DNA of 32,919 bases from Flavonifractor sp. An306 (lineage in GTDB: Bacteria; Bacillota; Clostridia; Oscillospirales; Oscillospiraceae). The position numbers and the translations under genes were made by a program. The DNA is taken from positions 1 to 32,919 of the forward strand of contig NZ_NFIQ01000043.1 in the NCBI RefSeq assembly GCF_002159455.1. The letters run 5' to 3'. Of this stretch, positions 7,886 to 15,606 are shown in pieces. Position 1 is the stretch's first letter. Every line of letters starts with the position of its first letter. Under the pieces are notes generated by a model. That model did no database searches. It saw nothing but the letters and a program-made list of their open reading frames with translations, and was not told the origin of the DNA.

Positions 7886-9877
7886 ATGGCTAAGACGACT
7901 TCCCCCAAAGGCTACGGCAACGACTCCATCTCCTCCCTGAAGGGGGCCGACCGGGTGCGCAAGCGCCCCGCCGTGATCTTCGGCTCCGACGGGCTGGAGG
8001 GCTGTGAGCACGCCGTCTTTGAGATTTTATCCAACGCCATTGACGAGGCCAGGGAGGGCCACGGCAATGTGATCACCGTCACCCGGTACGCGGACAAGTC
8101 CATCGAGGTGGAGGACTTCGGACGGGGCTGCCCGGTGGACTGGAACGAGGCCGAGCAGAAGTACAACTGGGAGCTGGTGTTCTGCGAGCTGTACGCCGGC
8201 GGCAAGTACAACAACAACTCCGGTGACAACTACGAGTACTCCCTGGGCCTCAACGGCCTGGGCTCCTGCGCCACCCAGTACGCCAGCGCCTGGTTTGACG
8301 CGGTGATCCACCGGGACGGCTATGAGTACACCCTCCACTTTGAGAAGGGCGAAAACATCGGCGGGCTGAAAAAGGAGCCCTATACCGGCAAAAAGACCGG
8401 CTCCAAGTTCCGCTGGCTCCCCGACCTGGACGTGTTCACCGACATCGACATCCCGGTGGAGTACTACCTGGACGTGCTCAAGCGGCAGGCGGTGGTCAAC
8501 GCCGGAGTCACCTTCCGGTTCCGCAACCAGGTGGGGGGCAAATTTGAGACCACCGACTTCCGGTATGAAAACGGCATTGAGGACTACGTGAAGGAGCTGG
8601 CGGGGGAAAATCCCTTGACCCAGCCGGTGTTCTGGCAGACCGAGCGCCGGGGCCGGGACCGGGCGGACAAGGACGAGTACAAGGTGAAGCTGTCCGTGTC
8701 CTTCTGCTTCTCCAACACGGTGCAGGTCATCGAGCACTACCACAACTCCTCCTGGCTGGAGCACGGCGGCTCCCCGGAGAAGGCGGTGAAATCCGCCTTT
8801 GTGGGGGGCATCGACGCCTGGCTGAAGGCCCAGGGCAAGTACCAGAAGAACGAGAGCAAGCTCACCTGGGCCGACGTGGAGGACTGCCTGGTGCTGGTGA
8901 GCAACAACTTCTCCACCCAGACCTCCTACGAGAACCAGACCAAAAAGGCCATCACCAACAAGTTCGTCCAGGAGGCCATGACGGAATTCCTCCGCTCCCA
9001 GCTGGAGGTCTACTTCATCGAAAACCCCTTTGACGCCGCCAAGATCGGCGAGCAGGTGCTCATCAACAAGCGCTCCCGGGAGAACGCCGAGCGCACCCGG
9101 CTGAACATCAAGAAAAAGCTGTCGGGCAATGTGGACATCTCCAACCGGGTGCAGAAGTTCGTGGACTGCCGGACGAAGGACACCACCCGGCGGGAGCTGT
9201 ATATTGTGGAGGGCGACTCGGCTCTGGGCAGCGTCAAGCTGAGCCGGGACGCCGAGTTCCAGGGGATCATGCCGGTGCGGGGCAAGATCCTCAACTGTCT
9301 GAAGGCCGATTACGCCAAAATCTTCAAAAGTGAGATCATCACCGACCTGTTGAAGGTGCTGGGCTGCGGCGTGGAGGTCCACGACAAGCACGCCAAGGAT
9401 CTGGCGGAGTTTGACCTGATGAATCTGCGGTGGAACAAAATCGTCATCTGTACCGATGCCGACGTGGACGGATTCCAGATCCGCACCCTCATTCTCACCA
9501 TGCTCTACCGCCTCACCCCCACCCTGATCCAGCGGGGGTATGTGTATATTGCCGAATCTCCCCTGTACGAGATCACCTACAAGGAAAAGACCTGGTTCGC
9601 CTACTCCGACGCGGAGAAAAACGACATTGTCAACGGGGAGCTGGCGGGGAAAAAGTGCGCCATCAACCGCTCCAAGGGTCTGGGCGAGAACGAGCCGGAC
9701 ATGATGTGGCTCACCACCATGAATCCGGAGACCCGCCGGCTTATCAAGGTGATGCCGGAGGACGTGGAGAGCACCGCCCGGGTGTTCGACCTACTGCTGG
9801 GGGACAACCTCCAGGGCCGGAAGGACCACATCGCGGAAAACGGATACAAATACCTGGAGCTGGCCGATATCTCCTGA
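7886..9877 (+). CDS. type II topoisomerase B subunit (GyrB/ParE-like)
   Basis: This 663-residue protein is an ATP-dependent type II topoisomerase B subunit. The GHKL ATPase motifs are present: EILSNAIDEA (near 45), EDFGRGCPVD (near 80) and the glycine loop YSLGLNGLGS (near 125). The TOPRIM metal-binding motifs follow: VEGDSALGS (near 450) and CTDADVDG (near 525). RSKGLGENEP lies near 595. It is close to the non-canonical GyrB/ParE paralogue of Clostridia rather than the dnaA-linked gyrB. The frame runs upstream to a TTG, but the ATG at 7886 with GAGAGAG before it begins like the family. The usual companion A subunit is not adjacent: the next gene is on the other strand and unrelated. Confidence 0.9.
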   Translation: MAKTTSPKGYGNDSISSLKGADRVRKRPAVIFGSDGLEGCEHAVFEILSNAIDEAREGHGNVITVTRYADKSIEVEDFGRGCPVDWNEAEQKYNWELVFCELYAGGKYNNNSGDNYEYSLGLNGLGSCATQYASAWFDAVIHRDGYEYTLHFEKGENIGGLKKEPYTGKKTGSKFRWLPDLDVFTDIDIPVEYYLDVLKRQAVVNAGVTFRFRNQVGGKFETTDFRYENGIEDYVKELAGENPLTQPVFWQTERRGRDRADKDEYKVKLSVSFCFSNTVQVIEHYHNSSWLEHGGSPEKAVKSAFVGGIDAWLKAQGKYQKNESKLTWADVEDCLVLVSNNFSTQTSYENQTKKAITNKFVQEAMTEFLRSQLEVYFIENPFDAAKIGEQVLINKRSRENAERTRLNIKKKLSGNVDISNRVQKFVDCRTKDTTRRELYIVEGDSALGSVKLSRDAEFQGIMPVRGKILNCLKADYAKIFKSEIITDLLKVLGCGVEVHDKHAKDLAEFDLMNLRWNKIVICTDADVDGFQIRTLILTMLYRLTPTLIQRGYVYIAESPLYEITYKEKTWFAYSDAEKNDIVNGELAGKKCAINRSKGLGENEPDMMWLTTMNPETRRLIKVMPEDVESTARVFDLLLGDNLQGRKDHIAENGYKYLELADIS

Positions 9878-9896
9878 CCGGCCCGGAACAAAAACA

Positions 9897-9928
9897 ACGG
9901 CGCCCGCTGCCATGGCAGCGGGCGCCGT
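9897..9928 (-). terminator. bidirectional terminator between topoisomerase and NYN genes
   Basis: A palindromic hairpin (CGGCGCCCGCTGC and its complement, 15 bp) is nested in a further GGCCCGGAA/TTCCGGGCC pair. On the minus strand it is followed by TTGTTTTTGTT, so it best terminates the minus-strand NYN gene. On the plus strand it is also positioned just past the topoisomerase stop. Confidence 0.75.
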
Positions 9929-9934
9929 ATTGCT

Positions 9935-10771
9935 CTATTTCCGGGCCTTGTCCCGCACATAGATGTGCTTGACGTGGGGCAGGCTGGTCTGACGCACATC
10001 CACCTCAAACCGGGGCAGATAGCGCACCAGCTGGGTCAGCTTAGAAAAGCCAAAGTTCCGGGGATCGAAGTCGGGCTGCTTTTTCACCAGCAGGTTGCCC
10101 AGATCCCCCATGAAGGCGTAGCCGTCCTCGTCGGCCATGGTCTCCACCGCGTCGGCGATCAGCTCCACCACCGCCTTGGGCACCTTGGACTCCGGCTCAG
10201 GGGGCTCGGAGGCCGGCGCCGGGGCGAGAGCCGCCCCCTCCTTCTTTTTGGCGGGCTTTTTGGTCTTGGGGGCCTTCTCCTGTTTGGGCTCCTCCCCCTT
10301 TACCTCCTCCGCCTTGGCCTTTTCGGCGGCGGAGCGGATGACTTCGATGTACACAAACTTGTCGCAGGCCACGATGAAGGGGTTGGGGGTCTTGCGCTCT
10401 CCCATGCCGTACACCTTTTTCCCCGCCTCCCGCAGGCGGATAGCCAGGCGGGTGAAGTCGCTGTCGCTGCTCACCAGCACGAAGCCGTCCACCTGGCCGG
10501 TGTACAGAATGTCCATGGCGTCGATGATCATGGCCGAGTCGGTGGAATTCTTCCCGGTGGTGTAGCCGTACTGCTGCACGGGGGTGATGGCGTTCTCCAG
10601 CAGCAGGGGCTTCCAGGAGGCCAGGTTGGGGGTGGTCCAGTCCCCGTAGATACGCTTGATGGTGGGGGTGCCGTACACCGCCACCTCCGCCATCACGTCG
10701 CCGATGGCGGAGCGGGGGGCATTGTCCGCGTCAATAAGCACCGCCAGGCGCAAATCCTTCTGTTCCGCCAT
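9935..10771 (-). CDS. NYN-domain (PIN-like) protein with C-terminal OST-HTH/LOTUS domain
   Basis: The protein is 278 residues. The N-terminal NYN domain (about 1-150) has the acidic residues of the PIN/FLAP nuclease fold: Asp14 and Asp16 in LIDADN, Asp78 in STDSAM, and Asp103/Asp105 in SSDSDF. A Lys/Ala/Pro-rich linker (about 150-200) leads to a LOTUS-like domain (about 205-270), typical of RNA-binding. The expected role is a metal-dependent RNase or RNA-binding regulator in the cytoplasm; the target is unknown. The ATG at 10771 has AGGGGAG 5 bases upstream, while the frame itself extends 29 codons further. It begins 22 bases after the amidohydrolase stop, so the two are probably cotranscribed. 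The stop codon is TAG. Confidence 0.85.
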   Translation of the reverse strand: MAEQKDLRLAVLIDADNAPRSAIGDVMAEVAVYGTPTIKRIYGDWTTPNLASWKPLLLENAITPVQQYGYTTGKNSTDSAMIIDAMDILYTGQVDGFVLVSSDSDFTRLAIRLREAGKKVYGMGERKTPNPFIVACDKFVYIEVIRSAAEKAKAEEVKGEEPKQEKAPKTKKPAKKKEGAALAPAPASEPPEPESKVPKAVVELIADAVETMADEDGYAFMGDLGNLLVKKQPDFDPRNFGFSKLTQLVRYLPRFEVDVRQTSLPHVKHIYVRDKARK

Positions 10772-10793
10772 AGATTCTCCCCTCTCCACTCCT

Positions 10794-11954
10794 TCAACAT
10801 TCTTTGGCAACCTGTTTGCCGTCAATAAAGACCGCCTTGATCCGCCCGTTCCAGTCAAAGGGATGACCGGTGGTCACCACCACGTCGGCGTCCTTCCCCG
10901 GGGTCAGGGAGCCCACCCGCTTGGAAATTCCGGCAATTTCCGCCGCAGTGGAGGTAATGGCCGCCAGGGCGGCCTCCTCCTCCATGCCTCCCCGCACCGC
11001 CATGGCGGCGCACAGCGGCAGGTACTGGATGGGCGTCTCCGGGTGGTCGGTACAGATGGCCACCTTCACCCCCGCCCTGGCCAGCAGAGCCGGGTTTTCC
11101 AGGGTCTGACCCACCAGCTCCGGCTTGGAGCGGTCGGTGAGACAGGGGCCGGTGATCACCGCCGCCCCCTCCGCCGCCAGCAGGTCCGCGATCTTGTATC
11201 CCTCGGTGCCGTGGACGATCACCTGATTCAGACCAAATTCCCGGCTGATGCGCACCGCCGTGGCGATATCGTCCGCCCGGTGGGCGTGGAAGTGGGCGGG
11301 CAGCTGGCCCTGCACTACCGGCACCAGAGCCTCCAGCTTGGCGTCAAAGTCGGGCATCTCCTCCTCCGGGTCCTCGTCCGCCTTGGCCTGCTTGTCCTGG
11401 TACTCCTGGGCCTTGGACAGCTGCTCCCGGATCAGGGCGGCGGTGGCCATCCGGGTCACCGGGGTCTCCTTCCGATCATTATACACCGACTTGGGATTCT
11501 CCCCCAGAGCGAATTTCATGGCCACCGGAGCCTTCACCACCATCTCGTCCACCCACCGTCCGGTGGTCTTGACCGCCAGAAACTGCCCGGCGATGGGATT
11601 GGCCGAACCGGGACCGGTGAGTACGGTGGTCACGCCCCCCTCCCGGGCCTCCTGAAAGCCCCGGTCCAGAGGATTCACCCCGTCAATGGCCCGCAGCTGA
11701 GGAGTACAGGGGTCGGTGGACTCGTTGCCGTCGTCGGCCTCAAAGCCCAGGGAATCCCCAAACAGCCCCAGGTGGCAGTGGGCGTCCACAAAACCGGGCA
11801 GAATGTGCCCGCCCTCCGCGTCCAACCCCTCCACCGGGCCATGCAGCTCCTCCATGGAGCCCACCGCAGTGATCTTTCCATCCTCAAAGGCCACATATCC
11901 CCGGGAAATGACCGGGCCATCCATGGGATGAACTGTGCCGTTAAATATAATCAT
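10794..11954 (-). CDS. metal-dependent amidohydrolase (imidazolonepropionase-like)
   Basis: This 386-residue TIM-barrel hydrolase of the amidohydrolase superfamily starts with the small beta domain (IIFNGTVHPMDG). It has the metal-binding VDAHCHLG (His59, His61), a HFHAHRADDI histidine pair near 220, an HGTEGYK histidine near 250, and an ICTDHPETP aspartate near 300. It ends with GSLTPGKDADVVV, typical of imidazolonepropionase/dihydroorotase-like enzymes. No signal peptide is visible. The substrate is not predictable: no histidine-degradation or nucleobase genes lie nearby. A Lys/Glu/Asp-rich insert sits between 180 and 200. The ribosome site is weak (AAAGG, 9 bases from ATG). It precedes the NYN gene by 22 bases. 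Confidence 0.85.
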   Translation of the reverse strand: MIIFNGTVHPMDGPVISRGYVAFEDGKITAVGSMEELHGPVEGLDAEGGHILPGFVDAHCHLGLFGDSLGFEADDGNESTDPCTPQLRAIDGVNPLDRGFQEAREGGVTTVLTGPGSANPIAGQFLAVKTTGRWVDEMVVKAPVAMKFALGENPKSVYNDRKETPVTRMATAALIREQLSKAQEYQDKQAKADEDPEEEMPDFDAKLEALVPVVQGQLPAHFHAHRADDIATAVRISREFGLNQVIVHGTEGYKIADLLAAEGAAVITGPCLTDRSKPELVGQTLENPALLARAGVKVAICTDHPETPIQYLPLCAAMAVRGGMEEEAALAAITSTAAEIAGISKRVGSLTPGKDADVVVTTGHPFDWNGRIKAVFIDGKQVAKEC

Positions 11955-11983
11955 CTAACCGCGCCTTTCGACAAAACTTCTCA

Positions 11984-12012
11984 TTGACAAAATATGGAAA
12001 TTCAGCTATGCT
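11984..12012 (+). promoter_or_regulatory. sigma-A promoter of candidate small RNA
   Basis: TTGACA - 17 bp - TATGCT on the plus strand, lying between two minus-strand genes. It drives no protein gene. A terminator follows about 90 bases later. Confidence 0.75.
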
Positions 12013-12018
12013 TTAGGT

Positions 12019-12116
12019 ACAGCTTATCCAATCGTGTGTACGATCCATTTCCAACGATCCATTCTCCCGCAGACATCCAATGCCTGGGCGCCTCCTTTGG
12101 AGGCGCTCCTTTTTTT
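12019..12116 (+). ncRNA. candidate intergenic small RNA (~98 nt)
   Basis: The predicted transcript begins at about 12019, 7 bases past the -10, and ends in the T-run at 12110-12116. It has no start codon with a ribosome site and no reading frame of note. It contains a small hairpin (ATCGT/ACGAT, 12031-12044) and four copies of ATCCAWT (12026, 12043, 12057, 12075) in otherwise C-rich, G-poor and probably single-stranded sequence. It then has the terminator stem. Such C-rich repeats are typical of small RNAs that pair with ribosome binding sites or start codons. I do not recognise an RNA family. Its last bases overlap the end of htrA antisense. Confidence 0.65.
12086..12116 (+). terminator. intrinsic terminator of the candidate small RNA
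   Basis: GGGCGCCTCC - TTT - GGAGGCGCTCC stem-loop followed by seven T on the plus strand. The minus strand has no T-run here, so it is oriented for the small RNA and not for htrA. Confidence 0.85.
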
Positions 12117-13347
12117 ATGTCTCCAGGGTGTACTGCTCCACCAGGGCCACGTCCCGCTCCAGCCAGACGCCGTCCCGCCAGAGCCGGAGGGAGAGCACAT
12201 CCCCCGCCTCCAGGCTGTCCTTGACTGCCATCAGATCGTCGGTAACCGACACCTTGACCCCGTTGGCCTCCACGATGATGTCCCCCACCTGCAGCTTGCC
12301 GTCGGCGTCGGAGCCGGGCCGGATGGAGTCCACCCGCACTCCGGCGGGCTCGCCCTCGCCGTCGGCCTCCACCGTCATCACGGTGATGCCTATGGTGGGC
12401 CGCCCAGTGACCACCCCGTGGGCGATGAGCTCATCCACCACGGTTTTCACGGTGGAGGTGGGAATGGCAAAGCCCAGGCCCTCCACGGTGCTGTCATAGG
12501 ACTCCATCTTCAGGTTGGTAATCCCGATGACCTGGCCGTGGTCGTTGATGAGAGCGCCGCCGGAGTTGCCCGAGTTGAGGGCGGCGGTGGTCTGGAGGAG
12601 CACCATGGTGTAGCCGTCCACATACACGTCCCGGTTGATGGCCGAGATGATCCCGTCGGTCATGGTGCCCCGCAGCTCCTCCCCCAGGGGGTTGCCGATG
12701 GCCAGCACCGTATCCCCCACCTGGAGGGCGGAGGAGTCCCCGAACTGGGCCGGGGTAAGGCCGCTGGCCCCCACCTTAAGCACCGCCAGATCGGTCTGCA
12801 CGTCATAGCCCACCAGCAGAGCCGGATAGGTCTCCTCGTTCTGGAGGCACACCTCCACCTCACTGCACCCCTCGATGACGTGGGCGTTGGTGATGATATA
12901 GCCGTTTTCCGTCATCACCACGCCGGTTCCGAAGGCCATGCCGTCCGGCGCGGTGCCCCAGATGCTGACGATGGAGGAGATGTTCTCCTGATAGATCTGC
13001 TGAAAGCTGTGGGGCGCCTCCGCCCCGGCGGGCACAATGGTCAGGGTGGTGCCGTCTCCGGTGGGCGCCCGCTCCACCGTGGTCTTTGCCGTTACCTCTG
13101 TGGTTTGCTGGCTCTCCCAGGAATCCGGATCTCTCCACTCCTCCTGGTGAAAGTTGGCCTCGCTGTCTATATCGCCCAGGCGATAGAGCGCCACGCACAG
13201 CAGGATCACCAGCCCCAGCAGCACCGCCAGCACGCACAGAAAGGGCACCAGCACCCCCCTGTCCCGCCGGGGCGGCCGCTTCGGGTCCGGCGGAGCCTGC
13301 CACGGTGCCGGCGGAACGTCATTTTGCTGGTAATAATAACCCCGCAT
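12115..13347 (-). CDS. htrA: HtrA/DegP-like membrane-anchored serine protease with PDZ domain
   Basis: This 410-residue quality-control protease faces the outside of the membrane. A Pro-rich cytoplasmic N-terminus is followed by one transmembrane helix (32-55) and a Thr-rich spacer. The trypsin-like domain has His156 (TNAHV), Asp186 (QTDLAVLK) and Ser262 (NSGNSGG). A PDZ domain follows at about 310-395 (GKLQVGDIIVEANGVKV). All catalytic residues are present. It starts 9 bases after the sensor kinase stop and is the last gene of a response regulator-kinase-protease operon. This is the same functional grouping as CssR-CssS-HtrA in Bacillus, in which misfolded secreted proteins induce the protease. 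That regulation is inferred by analogy. Confidence 0.93.
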   Translation of the reverse strand: MRGYYYQQNDVPPAPWQAPPDPKRPPRRDRGVLVPFLCVLAVLLGLVILLCVALYRLGDIDSEANFHQEEWRDPDSWESQQTTEVTAKTTVERAPTGDGTTLTIVPAGAEAPHSFQQIYQENISSIVSIWGTAPDGMAFGTGVVMTENGYIITNAHVIEGCSEVEVCLQNEETYPALLVGYDVQTDLAVLKVGASGLTPAQFGDSSALQVGDTVLAIGNPLGEELRGTMTDGIISAINRDVYVDGYTMVLLQTTAALNSGNSGGALINDHGQVIGITNLKMESYDSTVEGLGFAIPTSTVKTVVDELIAHGVVTGRPTIGITVMTVEADGEGEPAGVRVDSIRPGSDADGKLQVGDIIVEANGVKVSVTDDLMAVKDSLEAGDVLSLRLWRDGVWLERDVALVEQYTLET

Positions 13348-13356
13348 AGATCCCCC

Positions 13357-14814
13357 TTACGCCAGGGTCAGGGTGAACACAAACTCCGTCACACCGTCCT
13401 GGCTGGTTACTGTAATATTTTCCTTGTGGTTGTTCAGAATGGTTTTGACGATATACAGGCCCAGACCCACGCCTTCCCGGTCCACGCTGCGGGATTTGTC
13501 GCTCTTGTGGAAGCGGTCAAAAATCATGGCCAGCTCGTCGGGCGGGATGGTGGCGCCGGTGTTGCGCACCGCCACATGGGCCTTGCCCCCCTTGGTGGTG
13601 ATGGAAATACCCATGGTGCTCCCCTCAGCGGAAAACTTGATGGCGTTGTCCAGCAGATTGTAGCACACCTGGGTGATGGCGTCCGGGTCTCCCCATACCA
13701 TCACCGGAGCGTCGGGCAGCTGGGTATCCACATCCAGGCGGCGGGAGTTGATCTTGGTCTCCAGACTCACCAGCACCCGGAGCATCACCTCGGACACGTC
13801 GAACTGCTCCTGGGCGGTGACGTTCTCCGCCGACTGCAGCCGGCTCAGGTCCAGCATCCGCCGCACCAGCCGGGACAGCCGCCGGGTCTCGGAGGAGATG
13901 GTCTGCAGGGCGGCCCGCTCCCGGTCGGGCGGGATGGTGCCGTCCAGGATCCCGTCGGAAAAGCCGGCGATGGTGGTCATGGGGGTCTTGAGCTCATGGG
14001 AGATATTGGCCACAAATTCGCTGCGGCGCTCCTCGCTCTTGGAGATGGAGTCGGCCATGGCGTTGAAGGCCTCCGCCAGCTCCCCCACCTCGTCCTTCCG
14101 GTCCTCGTAGCCCCTGACCCGCAGCTCGTACTCCCCGTGGCCGAATTTCCGGGCGGTCTCGGCGATCTCCTTCAGCGGCTTGGTCTGCCGCAGGGAGGTC
14201 ACCGAGCTGGTGAGGAAGGCGATGCACAGCACCACCACGGCGGTAAAGAAAAAGATGGAGGTAAAGGCCCGCCACAGCTCGGTGAGGCTGGAGGCCTCCG
14301 CCGCCACATAGGCCACGCCCACCAGGCTCTGCCTGGTCTGGCCGGTGGTCACGTCCACCGTCTTGACTAGAATGGGCGTGCCCGCCACATAGCGCTTTTC
14401 GGCGAAAAAGCCGCCCAGATCGCTCATGCCGGTATAGCTCCCGCTGCGGGCCACCTGATCGGCGATGGATTTGGGCAGATAGCTGCCCGCCAGCTCCTTG
14501 TAGCCCATGACGCTGATGCCGTCGGTAGAGACCACCATCTCTCCGTCGGCCTCCGTGATGAGCACCACCGCGTCGGAGATCTGGGCGATGGTGGCGATCA
14601 TGGCGATATAGACGTCGTCCTCCACCCCCAGCCCCAGGCTGCGGGATTTGGAAGTGAAGTTGGCCACATAGTTGGCGTTGCGCTCCATGGAGTCCCGGGT
14701 CTGCCGCAGGGTGTACTGGTAGGACAGGGTGAAAAAGGCGGTGCCCAGCAGGGCGAAGGAGATGAGGATCATCCCCGCCGTCAAGGCAAACTGCCGCTTG
14801 TAGAGGCTCCTCAT
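13357..14814 (-). CDS. sensor histidine kinase (CssS-like context)
   Basis: The 485-residue kinase has two transmembrane helices (about 8-32 and 186-205) flanking an extracytoplasmic sensor region of about 150 residues. A HAMP domain (206-258), the HisKA box FVANISHELKTPM with phospho-acceptor His273, and a HATPase domain follow. The latter has NLLDNAIKF near 395, DRFHKS and the glycine box GVGLGLYIV near 450. It should autophosphorylate on His273 and pass the phosphate to the response regulator encoded just upstream, whose stop it overlaps by 4 bases (ATGA). The input signal is not visible. The htrA gene downstream suggests envelope protein stress. Confidence 0.93.
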   Translation of the reverse strand: MRSLYKRQFALTAGMILISFALLGTAFFTLSYQYTLRQTRDSMERNANYVANFTSKSRSLGLGVEDDVYIAMIATIAQISDAVVLITEADGEMVVSTDGISVMGYKELAGSYLPKSIADQVARSGSYTGMSDLGGFFAEKRYVAGTPILVKTVDVTTGQTRQSLVGVAYVAAEASSLTELWRAFTSIFFFTAVVVLCIAFLTSSVTSLRQTKPLKEIAETARKFGHGEYELRVRGYEDRKDEVGELAEAFNAMADSISKSEERRSEFVANISHELKTPMTTIAGFSDGILDGTIPPDRERAALQTISSETRRLSRLVRRMLDLSRLQSAENVTAQEQFDVSEVMLRVLVSLETKINSRRLDVDTQLPDAPVMVWGDPDAITQVCYNLLDNAIKFSAEGSTMGISITTKGGKAHVAVRNTGATIPPDELAMIFDRFHKSDKSRSVDREGVGLGLYIVKTILNNHKENITVTSQDGVTEFVFTLTLA

Positions 14815-15506
14815 GTGCCGCTCACAACCTCAAACTTGTAGCCTACCCCCCACACGGTCTTGAGAGACCACTGGGGCGAGACCCCCTCCAGCTTCTCCCG
14901 CAGGCGCTTGATGTGCACGTCCACCGTCCGGGAGTCCCCGAAGTAGTCAAAGCCCCACACCTCGTCCAGCAGCTGGTTGCGGGTAAACACCCGGTTGGGG
15001 GAGGCGGCCAGATGGTACAGCAGCTCCAGCTCCTTGGGGGGCGTATCCACCCGCTTGCCGTCCACCAGCAGCTCATAGGAGTCCAGATTGATGACCAGCT
15101 TGTCAAAGCTCAGCTTCTTCTCCCCGCCGCCGCTCTCGTCCCCGCCGAACCGGCGGAGCACTGCGTGGATACGGGCCAGCACCTCTTTCATTTCAAAGGG
15201 CTTGACGATATAGTCGTCGGCGCCCCCCTCCAGGCCGGCCACCTTGTCCTGGGTCTCCCCCTTGGCGGTGAGCATGATAACAGGGGTCTTGTCGTTCTCC
15301 CGGATCTTCTTGAGCACTGACCAGCCATCCATCACCGGCAGCATGATGTCCAGCAGCACCAGATCCGGGTGGAAGGAGCGGAACAGCTCCACCCCTTTGC
15401 CGCCGTCCCCGGCCACCACCGTCTCAAAGCCCTCCTTCTCCAGATAGAGGTGGAGCAGCTCGGCGATATTGGATTCATCTTCCACGATGAGGACCTTCTT
15501 TGCCAT
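14811..15506 (-). CDS. OmpR/PhoB-family response regulator
   Basis: The 231-residue regulator has a receiver domain at 1-120 with acidic Glu9/Asp10, phospho-acceptor Asp53 (LVLLDIMLPVMDG), Thr/Lys in VIMLTAKGE, and the VKPFEMKEV switch region. The C-terminal winged helix spans about 130-228 (GKRVDTPPKELELLYHL..., DSRTVDVHIKRLREKLE). It should bind promoter DNA as a dimer after phosphorylation by the adjacent kinase. It is the first gene of a three-gene operon with kinase and HtrA. A CCCTGATTTAGGG inverted repeat upstream of its -10 box could be its own operator. Confidence 0.95.
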   Translation of the reverse strand: MAKKVLIVEDESNIAELLHLYLEKEGFETVVAGDGGKGVELFRSFHPDLVLLDIMLPVMDGWSVLKKIRENDKTPVIMLTAKGETQDKVAGLEGGADDYIVKPFEMKEVLARIHAVLRRFGGDESGGGEKKLSFDKLVINLDSYELLVDGKRVDTPPKELELLYHLAASPNRVFTRNQLLDEVWGFDYFGDSRTVDVHIKRLREKLEGVSPQWSLKTVWGVGYKFEVVSGT

Positions 15507-15556
15507 GACGCACCGTCCTTTTCCTCGTCTTTTTCTGCCCGCGGCATATTACGTTT

Positions 15557-15562
15557 ATTATA
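15557..15562 (-). promoter_or_regulatory. -10 box of the response regulator-kinase-htrA operon
   Basis: TATAAT lies about 50 bases upstream of the response regulator ATG. The -35 is poor, which suits an activator-dependent promoter. The short inverted repeat CCCT-GATTT-AGGG (15572-15584) sits just upstream. Confidence 0.5.
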
Positions 15563-15606
15563 GTCCCATTCCCCTGATTTAGGGTGAATATTTTGTAAAT
15601 GTACGT

